Numbered from the stretch's first letter, positions 19,307 to 28,240 are shown. The stretch: 64,000 nucleotides of DNA from Phocaeicola plebeius DSM 17135 (GCF_000187895.1 NZ_DS990135.1:62001-126000), one strand, 5' to 3'. Made by a program: numbers and translations. The notes: generated from the letters alone by a model not told the origin.

Positions 19307-19613
19307 GGTTATCTTGTTTTAAATGGCGTACACGGTAGCGTTTCTTTCCTTGCAGTTTTTTGAGCTCTATCGGGCTGACCCGGATTTCCGGTACCAGTTG
19401 CTCCAGGTTCTCCAGCAGGCCGAGCGAGCGGAGTACGCTGATGAACAACAGCAGCGATACCGATTTGCCCTTCTCGATGTTCGCAACGGTCAAGGGGCTT
19501 ACACCGGAAGCCGTTGCCAGTTCTTCCTGCGTGATATGCTGCCTGATACGTGTCTCTTTGATGCGCTGGCCGATTCTCATCAGCACAGCTGGATTGCTCA
19601 TTTCATTCCACAT
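19299..19613 (-). CDS. hipB: HipB-like antitoxin/repressor 2
   Basis: XRE helix-turn-helix (ITQEELATASGVSPLTVANIEKG is the core, about residues 28-50). Start taken at 19613 (MWNEMSNPAVL); 19601 is possible. A minus-strand -7 box TATATTTG (complement of 19630-19637) predicts a start of transcription about 10 nt upstream, ruling out the longer frame. The protein ends in a basic tail (KKRYRVRHLKQ). Confidence 0.88.
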   Translation of the reverse strand: MWNEMSNPAVLMRIGQRIKETRIRQHITQEELATASGVSPLTVANIEKGKSVSLLLFISVLRSLGLLENLEQLVPEIRVSPIELKKLQGKKRYRVRHLKQDNHE

Positions 19614-19629
19614 GGTTGTTCCTTTTTTG

Positions 19630-19692
19630 CAAATATACAAATAATCCATGTAAATATATAGATTAACTTGAATATATGATGTTAATCTATAT
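19630..19692 (-). promoter_or_regulatory. hipBA-2 promoter and operator
   Basis: Perfect 12-bp inverted repeat ATATAGATTAAC/GTTAATCTATAT (19656-19667, 19681-19692) upstream of the -7 box TATATTTG. Same geometry as hipBA-1 with a different sequence, as expected for two non-cross-reacting repressors. Confidence 0.78.
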
Positions 19693-19778
19693 GAATACAA
19701 TGATTATAGTTGCTTTATCGGCTGTTTTTTTCTTTGAACTAGGATGAAAACTGACTAAAATCACAATGTGTTGTGAAT

Positions 19779-19938
19779 ATGAAAGAGCTAGGAAAGATGA
19801 TTAAAGAGTGCAGGAAGAGTTTGAAGGTCAATCAGCTGGAACTTCTCCGAACTGGCGGGCGTGGGCATCAATACGCTGGTGGCCATCGAGCGTGGAGAAG
19901 GCAATCCTAAATTGGCTACTGCTTTCCATTGGAGTTGA
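19779..19938 (+). pseudogene. Broken XRE-type antitoxin gene
   Basis: Starts MKELGKMIKECRKSLKVNQ, then a frame change near 19840 is needed to continue as SELAGVGINTLVAIERGEGNPKLAT, a clear HTH of the HipB/XRE family, before stopping at 19938 in unrelated sequence. No toxin gene follows, so it is a decayed relic. Confidence 0.8.
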
Positions 19939-19941
19939 TTA

Positions 19942-20027
19942 AAGTGCGGAAAAATGTATAAGATTGCTTCTATTATCTGTTTATTTTAGTATATTTGTGC
20001 TTTAAATAAGTGCGGATAAATGTATTA
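19942..20027 (+). promoter_or_regulatory. Direct repeats around the ATPase promoter
   Basis: AAGTGCGGAAAAATGTATA (19942-19960) and AAGTGCGGATAAATGTATTA (20008-20027) flank a -7 box TATATTTG (19990-19997). Two near-identical sites around a promoter suggest binding of an unknown regulator. Confidence 0.6.
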
Positions 20028-20064
20028 TACGCTGTTTTTACATGTATAAAAATGCTGTTTGTAG

Positions 20065-21345
20065 ATGAAAAGATTTGTTTTGCAACAACTTATAGAATGG
20101 AAAAACCGTGAGGATAGAAAACCTCTGATTTTAAATGGTGCCCGACAAGTTGGGAAAACATGGCTGCTCCATGAGTTTGCCAAACTTGAATACAAAAAAG
20201 AGGCTTATGTGGTATGCCGTAAGAATAACCTTGCACGCCAGCTTTTTTCTCAGGATTTCAATGTTGACAGAATTTTACGGGGGCTGCGTGCGATGACTTC
20301 CGTTGACATTACTCCGGGTGATACGCTTATTATCCTTGATGAGATACAAGATATCCCGGAAGCACTGGAATCTTTGAAGTATTTTAAAGAGGAGGTTCCG
20401 GAGTATCATATAGCTGTGGCAGGTTCACTTTTGGGGATATCCCTTCATCAGGATGTGTCTTATCCCGTAGGGAAGGTAAATGTCATCAATATATTTCCTA
20501 TGAACTTTGAAGAGTTTCTTGTCGCCAAGGGAGAAGAAGAAGCTTGTAAATTGCTTATGAGTGGGGATTTTGAAACGATAAGCCTCCTGCATGACAAATA
20601 TACGGATCTCCTTCGGCAATATTATTATGTAGGTGGTATGCCGGAAGTTGTACTCAAATATGTAGAAACGGATTCCTTGCTGGAAGTCAGAAGAATACAG
20701 TCGGAGATTTTGCAAGGCTATGATCTTGACTTCTCAAAACATGCGCCCAAAGAACAGGTTCCGCGTGTCCGAATGGTATGGAACAGCATTCCTTCCCAAT
20801 TATTTAAAGAAAACAAGAAATTCATTTACGGAGCTTTGCGAAAAGGTGCCAGAGCCAATGATTTTGAGATGGCCATTCAATGGCTTGTAAATGCCGGGTT
20901 GTTGTATAAAGTGCCTCGATGTACCAAACCGGAGCTTCCGCTTGATATTTATGAAGACCTGTCGGCTTTCAAACTCTATATGGTTGATTTGGGGCTTATG
21001 GGTGCTATGGTCAAGACAGATCCGGCCCAAGTCTTGATTAAAAACGACATATTTAAGGAATACAAGGGAGGAATGACTGAACAGTATGTATTGCAGCAGA
21101 TGAAAAGTAAGGGCGTGTCACCGATTTATTACCATAACACAGACAATTCGCGTCTTGAGTTGGATTTTGTTATTCAACGTAATGCCCAAATGGTGCCGAT
21201 AGAAGTGAAGGCCGAAGGGAATGTCCGGGCCAATTCGTTGACAGCATTACTGGGAAAAAGACCGGAATTGCATGCGGAGAGATTTTCTATGTTGCCTTAT
21301 AAAGTACAGGGTAATCTTACAAATTTTCCGCTATATGCAATATAG
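20065..21345 (+). CDS. AAA_14/DUF4143 family ATPase
   Basis: 426 residues. Walker A LNGARQVGKTW at about residue 23, Walker B TLIILDEIQDIPEA at about 90, then a C-terminal DUF4143 region with a nuclease-like signature (ELDFVIQRN ... PIEVKAEGN, about 370-395), reminiscent of the PD-(D/E)XK fold. These archaeal/bacterial-type ATPases are widespread, often mobile, and of uncertain role (suspected in toxin-antitoxin or defence). Monocistronic, with its own promoter upstream. Confidence 0.88.
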   Translation: MKRFVLQQLIEWKNREDRKPLILNGARQVGKTWLLHEFAKLEYKKEAYVVCRKNNLARQLFSQDFNVDRILRGLRAMTSVDITPGDTLIILDEIQDIPEALESLKYFKEEVPEYHIAVAGSLLGISLHQDVSYPVGKVNVINIFPMNFEEFLVAKGEEEACKLLMSGDFETISLLHDKYTDLLRQYYYVGGMPEVVLKYVETDSLLEVRRIQSEILQGYDLDFSKHAPKEQVPRVRMVWNSIPSQLFKENKKFIYGALRKGARANDFEMAIQWLVNAGLLYKVPRCTKPELPLDIYEDLSAFKLYMVDLGLMGAMVKTDPAQVLIKNDIFKEYKGGMTEQYVLQQMKSKGVSPIYYHNTDNSRLELDFVIQRNAQMVPIEVKAEGNVRANSLTALLGKRPELHAERFSMLPYKVQGNLTNFPLYAI

Positions 21346-21351
21346 GTGTAT

Positions 21352-21459
21352 CCTTTTCCCATGCCGGTCATACCGTTAGAACTGATTGATAAGTATGATG
21401 CGTATGTTGGCCGGTATGTCTATCTTTGTGGCAATGAAAACAGAGAGAGGATTGATTTA
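21352..21459 (+). repeat. 108-bp repeat, left copy
   Basis: About 94% identical by eye to 37957-38063 (six differences counted), same orientation. The two copies bracket a 16.6-kb block. It contains a -7-like box TATCTTTG, which in the right copy lies in front of the replication gene. Confidence 0.8.
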
Positions 21460-21522
21460 CGCCTTGTTTTCCGGGACGGAAAGGAGATTGGCACGGATGA
21501 TCTGAATCTGTATTATAATTGA
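21361..21522 (+). CDS. Possible 53-residue protein
   Basis: MPVIPLELIDKYDAYVGRYV... ends LNLYYN. Its N-terminal 35 codons are kept in the right copy of the repeat, where the frame runs on into the rep gene's upstream region. It may be a gene fragment. A terminator follows. Confidence 0.4.
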   Translation: MPVIPLELIDKYDAYVGRYVYLCGNENRERIDLRLVFRDGKEIGTDDLNLYYN

Positions 21523-21538
21523 TGTGACGGCTTGGATG

Positions 21539-21575
21539 TCCCCCGGATGAATGTTCGGGGGATTCTTTTTCTTTT
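21539..21575 (+). terminator. Rho-independent terminator
   Basis: CCCCCG/CGGGGG stem (21540-21545, 21556-21561) followed by ATTCTTTTTCTTTT. Confidence 0.88.
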
Positions 21576-21576
21576 G

Positions 21577-21655
21577 GGCGTTCCTGTGGGACGGTCAGGC
21601 TTTCCGTTGCAAGTCCTCGCCTAAAGGCTGTGGGCTTTACTCTGCAATCCCTAAC
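21577..21655 (+). repeat. Leader fragment
   Basis: GGGCGTTCC, CGTTGCAAGTCCTCG and CTGCAATCCCTAACGC recur in the same order at 39.82-39.90 kb, the start of leader B'. Here the leader stops after about 80 bp and overlaps the end of the regulator gene on the other strand. Confidence 0.6.
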
Positions 21656-22709
21656 GCATGGCTGAAAAGTCCTCTTGCCGGTGTTCTTCTTCATACAGCC
21701 TCATGCGTTCTTGTAATGCTTCTTTTAAATTGTCGCTTTTTTTCAGTCCGAGTTTGGCACGTATGTTCGCTCGTTGGCTGGTTATGTTTCCGCTACTCCG
21801 ATGTAATAATTCGCATATTTGGCTGACGGTCTTGTCTTGCAGTATTAAACGGCAGATGTTTAATTCGGACGGGGATAAATTGGGATATATTCTCCTGATT
21901 GTATCAAGTTTACTTTTTTCCTTTTTCTGGTATGCGGCAAGGGCTGTAAAAAGATTTTCTTTGGATTGTTCCCCTATTATGCTTAACAGGGAGCTTGTCT
22001 TTTCTTCCGGGTTATTCTCGCTTAACAACTCGGCGAACGCGAATAGTTCTTCCTTTTTCATTTGGAGACGTTTCAAAAGCATTTCCTCTTCCTCTTTTAG
22101 CAAGTTGCTACTTTTTAGCAAGCTGCTGATATTACTGTGTAAGGATCTTCCTAATAAGGGGATCATGGTGTATATGATGATGATCAAAGGCAGATAACTG
22201 TATAGGAACGGTTCGTCGGTGATAAGTGTGCAGATTGTATAGGAAGCTATGGTAAGGGAGGACAATAGGATGGAGATATTACTCATATAGGCACAGATGG
22301 AAAGCATGGTAAATAAGAGAGAGATACTAATGTTACTCATTATCAATGCTCTTTGATAACTATATTCATATCCGCTACATATTGAGCAATAAATTATTTC
22401 GATAAAAATCTCGATATGTATGGCTATCAGTATAATGGAAAAGGTCGTGGTCAGATTTACTCTCTTTTTAAAATAAGCGAGAGTGCACATAATGATAAAC
22501 AGGAATAATACGCTGTTAATATAATAAAACTGTTCATTGGGAAATGGAACTGAATATATGTATATGGGTGCGCATAAGGCCAGCATGAGCAGGGATAGAT
22601 GAAAGACACGTTTTTGTTGATACGTTATTATCATTTCTCTTTCTTTTTTGTCGTAAGTTTGAGTTTTTATTGAACTTAGAAAAGTAGCGGCTTTTGTGCT
22701 GATTTTCAT
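21651..22709 (-). CDS. Membrane-anchored LuxR-type transcriptional regulator
   Basis: About 352 residues. Six or so hydrophobic segments (about residues 35-205, including LSLLMLALCAPIYIYSV), a coiled linker rich in Glu/Lys/Leu (about 215-275) and a C-terminal LuxR/GerE helix-turn-helix (LSPSELNICRLILQDKTVSQ onward). Start set at ATG 22709; 22634 (MIITYQQKRV) is the other candidate. Such Bacteroidota proteins commonly sit next to fimbrial operons; it is divergent from the fimbrial genes and likely controls them. Its last codons overlap a leader fragment. Confidence 0.82.
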   Translation of the reverse strand: MKISTKAATFLSSIKTQTYDKKEREMIITYQQKRVFHLSLLMLALCAPIYIYSVPFPNEQFYYINSVLFLFIIMCTLAYFKKRVNLTTTFSIILIAIHIEIFIEIIYCSICSGYEYSYQRALIMSNISISLLFTMLSICAYMSNISILLSSLTIASYTICTLITDEPFLYSYLPLIIIIYTMIPLLGRSLHSNISSLLKSSNLLKEEEEMLLKRLQMKKEELFAFAELLSENNPEEKTSSLLSIIGEQSKENLFTALAAYQKKEKSKLDTIRRIYPNLSPSELNICRLILQDKTVSQICELLHRSSGNITSQRANIRAKLGLKKSDNLKEALQERMRLYEEEHRQEDFSAMR

Positions 22710-22715
22710 GTGTTT

Positions 22716-22941
22716 TATTGTTTTAAGTGTTATTAAGTATAATGTTTCCTGCAAAAATAACTGTTTTTTTTTTTTTTTGTATGTTTAAGTACTTTTCTTT
22801 ATGATGTTAAGTGTTTTTAATTGTTGTGTAAGCGTGATTGGCTGCTGTGGTAAGTGTTGTAGCTGTTGTGTGGTTGTCTTTTTAAGTATTTATAAGTTTA
22901 AAATACTTGTTTTTTGCTTTGGAGGTTGGTTTATAAGTGCA
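22716..22941. promoter_or_regulatory. Cluster of TAAGTG/TAAGTA repeats upstream of the fimbrial operon
   Basis: About nine copies of a TTAAGTGTT-like word (for example at 22728, 22740, 22787, 22805, 22850 and the inverted pair AAGTATTT/AAATACTT at 22883-22907) plus a run of 15 T (22764-22778). No gene. The repeats are plausible binding sites for the divergent LuxR-type protein; the T-run could vary in length. Confidence 0.6.
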
Positions 22942-22949
22942 TATCTTTA
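22918..22949 (+). promoter_or_regulatory. Fimbrial operon promoter
   Basis: TTTG (22918-22921), 20-nt spacer, TATCTTTA (22942-22949), one mismatch from TAnnTTTG. Predicted transcript start near 22956, about 55 nt before the ATG. Confidence 0.7.
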
Positions 22950-23011
22950 GCGGTTGAAATTCAGGGGGTGTAAAAGCCTGGGTTTGGATTGTCATATTAA
23001 CAAATGATTAA

Positions 23012-24244
23012 ATGACGAAAAGATGTTTTTTTTATATTAAATGTGTATTGTTCGTGCTCGTGTTGAGTATAAGCGGAGAAATATCCGCTCAGGAGAAGCG
23101 TGATTCGGTAAGGATCTATTTTCATCAAGGAAAGGTAAATATAGATACATGTTTACTTGACAATGGGAACGAGATGGAGCGGTTTGCTAAAATCTGTTCC
23201 GCATTGAACGACTCCGTCCGTCTTATCAGGAAAATTCAAATAATAGGAGGAGCTTCCCCGGAAGGAGGGGGGCTGTTGAATGGAAGGCTGTCTGAAAAAC
23301 GAGCAGAGGTTTTGTGGCGGTATATATCACCTTATATAAAGATTCCGGTATTGGAGAAGGATTTTCATTTTTCGGGAAGTGACTGGAACGGACTTATAAC
23401 GATGGTGAGAGCGGATGTGAATGTTCCGGAGAGGGAGGATGTCCTTCGTTTGTTGGAGAAGATCGTACGTTTGGAAAACCAGGACAGCCCTTATTGGGGG
23501 GGAGAACTGAAAAGACTGAAAGGGGGGAGGCCATACTCATATTTGTATAAATTCCATTTTCCGAAACTTCGTTCGTCGATGGTGAAAATATGCTATGATA
23601 GTGATCCGATAAATCCCGTCAGAGATACGGTATATATACATACACGTGATACGTTGTGCATCCGTGATACCGTTACCGTCATAGCTCCGGTAAAGAAACG
23701 GCCGTTTTGCATGGCGGTGAAAACAAACTTGCTTTATGACGCTGTTTTGATACCTGACATCGGGGTTGAGTTCTGTTTGGGGAAGAACTGGTCTGTGGCC
23801 GGGAATTGGATGTATGCCTGGTGGAAAAGTGATCGGAAGCATAATTATTGGCGTATCTATGGGGGAGATGTGGAGTTGCGCCGCTGGTTCGGTCGGAGAG
23901 CGGTGGAAAAACCGTTTTCCGGGCATCATGTCGGATTGTACGGGCAGATCGTCACCTATGATTTCGAATTGGGTGGGAAAGGTTACTTGGGGGATAAATG
24001 GAGTTACGGGGGAGGCGTGGCTTACGGCTACTCGTTACCTGTGGGACATCGGTTCAATGTGGATTTCACGTTGGGAATCGGCTACCTTGGAGGATCGTAC
24101 AAGGAGTACATCCCTTTGGACGGTCACTATGTATGGCAGACCACTAAAAACCGCCGCTGGTTCGGCCCGACCAAGGCGGGTATCTCTTTGGTGTGGTTGA
24201 TCGGGCGGGGGAATTATAGCCGGAAGAAAGGAGGCAGGCAGTGA
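23012..24244 (+). CDS. DUF3575 family outer-membrane/fimbrial-operon protein
   Basis: 410 residues. Signal peptide ending GEISAQ; residues 30-190 resemble an OmpA-like peptidoglycan-contact region (QIIGGASPEGGGLLNGRLSEKRA); a repetitive linker with RDTVYIHTRDTLCIRDTV (about 205-225); then a beta-barrel DUF3575 domain with MAVKTNLLYDAVLIPDIGVE, AGNWMYAWWKSD and GIGYLGGSYKEY. This protein type is the usual first gene of Bacteroidales major-fimbria operons. The stop overlaps the next GTG start. Confidence 0.88.
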   Translation: MTKRCFFYIKCVLFVLVLSISGEISAQEKRDSVRIYFHQGKVNIDTCLLDNGNEMERFAKICSALNDSVRLIRKIQIIGGASPEGGGLLNGRLSEKRAEVLWRYISPYIKIPVLEKDFHFSGSDWNGLITMVRADVNVPEREDVLRLLEKIVRLENQDSPYWGGELKRLKGGRPYSYLYKFHFPKLRSSMVKICYDSDPINPVRDTVYIHTRDTLCIRDTVTVIAPVKKRPFCMAVKTNLLYDAVLIPDIGVEFCLGKNWSVAGNWMYAWWKSDRKHNYWRIYGGDVELRRWFGRRAVEKPFSGHHVGLYGQIVTYDFELGGKGYLGDKWSYGGGVAYGYSLPVGHRFNVDFTLGIGYLGGSYKEYIPLDGHYVWQTTKNRRWFGPTKAGISLVWLIGRGNYSRKKGGRQ

Positions 24245-25161
24245 TACGGATACGCTTTAGTCTGGTGTTCATATTTTTATGGATAGGACTGACGGCTTGT
24301 GAGCATAAGGATTTATGTTACGATCATCCGCACTTTGCCACGGTGCGGGTAATATTCGACTGGACCAAGATTTCCAATCATGACAAGCCTGAAGGCATGA
24401 GGGTCGTATTTTATCCGACCGATGATGAAAGCAACACGTGGATATTTGATTTCCCCGGAGGAGAGGGGGGGGAAGTGGAGCTCCCCGAGAATGATTACCG
24501 GGTAATTTGCTTCAACTACGATACCGACGGGATGGTTTGGAAAGGAAACGGCAGTTACACGCTTTTTACTGCCGATACGCGTGATGTTCGGTCACCGGAT
24601 AACCGGACAATGGCTGTCACCCCACCCTGGCTGTGTGGCGACCATATAGACGGAGTTATCCTCAAGGACATTCCGGGAGGAAGCGCGGAGATAGTACGGC
24701 TAACTCCCGTAAACATGGTATGTCACTACACGTATGAGGTGAACGGTCTTCGGGGACTGGATAGGGTGGCGGATTTGCGGGCCGCTCTTTCCGGCATGTC
24801 CGGCTCGCTTAACATGTCCGGCGACAGTTTGCCCGCCGGTCTTTCGGAGAGCCTGCTCTTTGATGGAATGGTTTCACGGAATCAGATTATAGGCGGATTC
24901 TATACGTTTGGACATTCCGCACTTGAAGGAGAGCCCAATGTTTTCCGGCTGTATCTCAAGAACCGTTCCGGCAGCATGTCTGTATTGGAACAGGACGTGA
25001 GCGACCAAGTGCATGATGTCCCGGTAGCGGGGCATGTCGGTGATGTGCATCTGGTGTTGAATTTTGATTATGAGGTACCATTCGAGCCGGGAAGTGACGG
25101 TGCGGGATTTGATGTGGACGTTGATGATTGGGATGATGTGAATGTGGATATAGTGTTATAA
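24241..25161 (+). CDS. DUF5119-type fimbrial lipoprotein (FimB/Mfa2-like position)
   Basis: 306 residues, GTG start inside the preceding stop (GTGA). Lipobox LWIGLTACEHKD. N-terminal beta region begins HFATVRVIFDWTKIS, typical of DUF5119/Mfa2-like anchors, and the C-terminus is strongly acidic (DVDVDDWDDVNVDIVL). Probably a minor or anchoring subunit assembled on the outer membrane with the fimbrillin encoded next. Confidence 0.8.
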   Translation: MIRIRFSLVFIFLWIGLTACEHKDLCYDHPHFATVRVIFDWTKISNHDKPEGMRVVFYPTDDESNTWIFDFPGGEGGEVELPENDYRVICFNYDTDGMVWKGNGSYTLFTADTRDVRSPDNRTMAVTPPWLCGDHIDGVILKDIPGGSAEIVRLTPVNMVCHYTYEVNGLRGLDRVADLRAALSGMSGSLNMSGDSLPAGLSESLLFDGMVSRNQIIGGFYTFGHSALEGEPNVFRLYLKNRSGSMSVLEQDVSDQVHDVPVAGHVGDVHLVLNFDYEVPFEPGSDGAGFDVDVDDWDDVNVDIVL

Positions 25162-25269
25162 ACGGATATTTGAGTTTTCAGTGCGGATTGGATGCCGGGT
25201 AAACGCTATGTCAACTATTAAGTAATCGAGTTTATTAATTATATGTATCAATTTAATTTATTTTTATTT

Positions 25270-26412
25270 ATGAAAAAAAGTACAGTAATGCTTTGGGCAA
25301 TCTTTGGAGCACTACTCATGGGTTGCTCAGACGAGGAGATTGCGAATGTGGAAACCTCCTCACGAAATGCGATTGGTTTTAACGTGTTAAGTAATGCGGC
25401 GGAAACGAGGGCTACCCCTACTACCAACACCAACTTGAAGAACACCGATTTCGACGTGTTCGCTTTTACGGCGGATGGTACTGCCTTCATGGGAAAGGTC
25501 GACACGGAATTTGGACATGACGGAGTGAATATCGTGTACAAAGATAATAAGTGGGATTATAAAAATGCGGGCGATCTTCGTTATTGGCCTACCGAGCCTT
25601 TGGACTTTTACGCGTTCAATCCCGGAACGGTTGATGAAGCCATGCAGTGGAGTTATATGTGGGAAGCCACCAAGGATACTCAAAAGATAACTTATTCCTG
25701 CTCCGATGAGTATGGATCTGGTATCAATGCTCATGAAAACTACGACGTGATGTATGCCATAGCCAAAGGCCAGACAAAAGACAAGAACAACGGAGTAGTG
25801 AAATTTAACTTCAAGCATATTCTGTCACAGGTCGTATTCAAAGCAAAGACTGAATACGATAACATGCAGGTGAATATAAAGGACATCAAGATTTTTAATG
25901 TAAAAATGGGCGGCGTCTACACATTGCCTGCGACAGCCGATGGAACGGGAAGTTGGGCTGTGGGTGATTGGCCTGAAAGCTCTACAGGAGGAGGTTTTAT
26001 TACCGTAGTGCAAGGCAAATCCATTGAGGTCAATAGTAATACCACAGCTACCGATATTTCCGAAAAAACTCCTATGCTGAATATACCACAGAAGCTGACA
26101 GCATGGAAAGTTTCCGAAGAAGCCACCAATACCAAGATAAAAGCCGACGGTGCGCATCAATGTTACCTGTCGATCACCTGCAAAATCCAGCAGTCCGGAG
26201 GTTATCTGTTGGGTTCAGCAGATAGTTACGGAACAATTTATGTTCCGTTCGGAGATACATGGGTAGCGGGCAAGCGTCATATCTACACGTTGATTTTCGG
26301 TGGTGGTTATACTGATCAGGGAGTGGCTGTGTTGAATCCGATCCAGTTTGATGCAGAGACAACAGGCTGGGTTGATGCAGATAAAGACGTAAACGTCCAA
26401 CCCCAACCTTAA
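25270..26412 (+). CDS. Fimbrillin family (Mfa-like/FimA-type) protein
   Basis: About 380 residues from ATG 25270. Lipobox ALLMGCSDEE, an arginine before ATPTTN (ETRATP) that fits the site cut by the gingipain-type Arg protease in fimbrial precursors, then two transthyretin-like beta domains (DFDVFAFTADGTAFMGK; RYWPTEPLDFYAFNPG; VKFNFKHILSQVVFKA). The C-terminus ends in YTLIFGGGYT ... TTGWVDADKDVNV. Typical secreted fimbrial or adhesin subunit. Followed by a strong terminator. Confidence 0.88.
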   Translation: MKKSTVMLWAIFGALLMGCSDEEIANVETSSRNAIGFNVLSNAAETRATPTTNTNLKNTDFDVFAFTADGTAFMGKVDTEFGHDGVNIVYKDNKWDYKNAGDLRYWPTEPLDFYAFNPGTVDEAMQWSYMWEATKDTQKITYSCSDEYGSGINAHENYDVMYAIAKGQTKDKNNGVVKFNFKHILSQVVFKAKTEYDNMQVNIKDIKIFNVKMGGVYTLPATADGTGSWAVGDWPESSTGGGFITVVQGKSIEVNSNTTATDISEKTPMLNIPQKLTAWKVSEEATNTKIKADGAHQCYLSITCKIQQSGGYLLGSADSYGTIYVPFGDTWVAGKRHIYTLIFGGGYTDQGVAVLNPIQFDAETTGWVDADKDVNVQPQP

Positions 26413-26434
26413 TCCAAACGTTTATTAATATCGT

Positions 26435-26488
26435 ACCCGTTGGCAGGTTAAACATACGCAAGATTAATCCTGCCAACGGGTTCTTTAT
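26435..26488 (+). terminator. Terminator of the fimbrial operon
   Basis: Perfect 13-bp stem ACCCGTTGGCAGG/CCTGCCAACGGGT (26435-26447, 26469-26481) followed by TCTTTAT. Confidence 0.85.
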
Positions 26489-26600
26489 AGGGAATCGCAT
26501 TTTCAATATACTTTTTGATGTGTAGGGGTGCTTTTTGCGTACCTTTTTCCTGGAGAATTTCTTTTGTGGAGTGTTTGCCCTGTATATTCCCGATACGCTG

Positions 26601-26858
26601 TTATAGCAGGGAACTGTTTTTATCCAAGTAGTCAGATATAGCCTCTTGCAATACCGATTTTAGCGAATCGCCTTTGCGGATCGCGATCAGCTTTAAGTTC
26701 TGGTGATAGGTTTCGTCCATGACAAAATTACAATGCACGGTTTTCGCTTTCTTCGGCTTTTGAGCCTCTTTTTGCCCGGCCGTGGATTGGATCAGGCTGT
26801 CTAATCCCCCGGTCAGCCCGGCCGACATACTGTTTTTTAAATCGTTCTTCTTTGCCAT
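26601..26858 (-). CDS. Small ParA partner, ribbon-helix-helix type
   Basis: 85 residues. A flexible basic N-terminus (PKKAKTVHCNF) followed by a beta strand and two helices (VMDETYHQNLKLIAIRKGDS, LKSVLQEAISDYLDK) typical of RHH DNA-binding partition or repressor proteins. Four nt after parA. Likely the centromere-binding half of a type Ib partition system. Confidence 0.75.
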   Translation of the reverse strand: MAKKNDLKNSMSAGLTGGLDSLIQSTAGQKEAQKPKKAKTVHCNFVMDETYHQNLKLIAIRKGDSLKSVLQEAISDYLDKNSSLL

Positions 26859-26862
26859 ATGG

Positions 26863-27621
26863 TTACTTTATTTCTGTTAGCAGTTCGTTACATACCTTTT
26901 CGTAGTCCTCTGCCCCGGCAGATTTGGGGGCATAGTGAAAAATATCCTGCCCTTGTGTCGGGGCTTCGGCCAGCGCAATGGAGTTGCGTATATGGGTGCT
27001 GAACACTTTGCCCTGGAATGTTTCCTGTACCAGTTCCGAAACGCTCTTGTTCAGGTTCTTTCTTCCGTCGTACTGGGTTATCAGAACCCCGGCTATCGAA
27101 AGATCCGAGTTCAAACGTTGCTGCACCTTGTGGACGACCTGCATAAGTTTGGCCATTCCACGCATTGCCAGGAATTGAGCCTGAACCGGGATAATCAGCC
27201 GATCCGAGGCCGTCAGTGCGTTAAGCGTGAGCAGCGACAGCGAGGGGGGACAGTCGATCAGGATATAATCGAATTTCTCCTTTTGGCCCTTGATAAGGTG
27301 GGCTAAGATAAGTTCCCGCCCGGCCTCGTTGATTAACTCCGTTTCAACGGCCGAGAGATCCAGGCAGGAGGGAACGACGCTAAGGCCGTCCTTATGCTCG
27401 TAGATCGGCAGGTCGTATTCGCCTTTCATCGCGCCGTAGATCGTTTGGGGAAGCTCCGCAGAGAAGCCCAGCGATTCAGTCAGGTTGGCTTGTCCGTCAA
27501 GGTCGATCAAAAGAACCTTGTACCCTTTTTGACGTAACGCGCCGCCCAGGTTGATCGTGGTTGTAGTCTTTCCTACTCCCCCTTTGTGATTCAATACGGA
27601 GATTACTTTTGCTTTGCTCAT
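26863..27621 (-). CDS. parA: ParA-family partition ATPase
   Basis: 252 residues. Deviant Walker A KGGVGKTTT at about residue 13, Walker A' LLIDLDGQANLT near 38, Walker B YILIDCPPSLSLL near 118. No N-terminal DNA-binding domain, so Type Ib-like. Segregates plasmids or helps keep integrated elements. It forms an operon with the RHH gene and indicates a plasmid or conjugative-element origin for this segment. Confidence 0.93.
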   Translation of the reverse strand: MSKAKVISVLNHKGGVGKTTTTINLGGALRQKGYKVLLIDLDGQANLTESLGFSAELPQTIYGAMKGEYDLPIYEHKDGLSVVPSCLDLSAVETELINEAGRELILAHLIKGQKEKFDYILIDCPPSLSLLTLNALTASDRLIIPVQAQFLAMRGMAKLMQVVHKVQQRLNSDLSIAGVLITQYDGRKNLNKSVSELVQETFQGKVFSTHIRNSIALAEAPTQGQDIFHYAPKSAGAEDYEKVCNELLTEIK

Positions 27622-27653
27622 AAATTCAGTTTTTTAAATGGTTGTCATGTCCG

Positions 27654-27701
27654 CAAATATAGTCAAAAACTAATATACTAAAATACTAAAAGTAGTATTT
27701 T
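27654..27701 (-). promoter_or_regulatory. parA promoter and inverted repeat
   Basis: Minus-strand -7 box TATATTTG (complement of 27654-27661) and, upstream, a perfect 8-bp inverted repeat AAAATACT/AGTATTTT (27680-27701). Candidate operator or centromere for the RHH partner. Confidence 0.6.
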
Positions 27702-27907
27702 TCGTTTTTTGCGTGTTTTTTGTGCCGATCGGGGAAGCGTACCGAAATAAATCCGGTTTCCACCTTTCGGTACGTTTTGTTTCTGTACCGGAATTAATCA
27801 AAGATTAGAATAACCATAAATGTTTTTATACGTTAATCATACGTATGTATATATGTATATATTTGTTTTTGAGTATCTTTGTGTGCTATAAATAAAAAAT
27901 AAAAGAC

Positions 27908-28237
27908 ATGAGCACTTATTCGTATAAAAATCCGAAGTTTATAAATTCCCCTAAAGGGATGGTTGAAGTTGTAGAAGTGATTTATGACGGCAAAGATGAT
28001 CCGGCCTATTCACTGGCTATTATTAAATGGGAAAATACCTATAAATTAGGTATTCGTTGGAACATCGCTTATAGTGAATGGGACGATTACCGCAAACAGA
28101 ACGGGCAAGATGAATGTATAGGTAATCCACAGTCGAGAGGTATTCCCACCTGGTTTGTTTTGCCCGATGATATGATGTTTAGTGAGAAGTTCAGCGGTGC
28201 GATGCAGAGGCTTGATGAATTAAGAAAAGGTAAATAA
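27908..28237 (+). CDS. Hypothetical protein upstream of RhuM/PLD gene
   Basis: 109 residues, soluble. Contains NPKFINSPKGMVEVVEVIYD and WFVLPDDMMFSEKF. A -7 box TATCTTTG lies near 27872. Only 3 nt separate its stop from the following gene, so the two are one unit; it could be a partner or antitoxin-like protein, but there is no recognisable motif. Confidence 0.65.
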   Translation: MSTYSYKNPKFINSPKGMVEVVEVIYDGKDDPAYSLAIIKWENTYKLGIRWNIAYSEWDDYRKQNGQDECIGNPQSRGIPTWFVLPDDMMFSEKFSGAMQRLDELRKGK

Positions 28238-28240
28238 GTA

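Noticed and set aside
21361-21522. Promotion of the 53-aa frame to a confident gene
   Set aside because: Half of it is a repeat that in the other copy is an upstream region; coding status unclear, so kept with low confidence.
22764-22778. Invertible promoter near the fimbrial operon
   Set aside because: No inverted-repeat pair long enough to act as recombination sites was seen, despite two serine recombinases elsewhere in the window.
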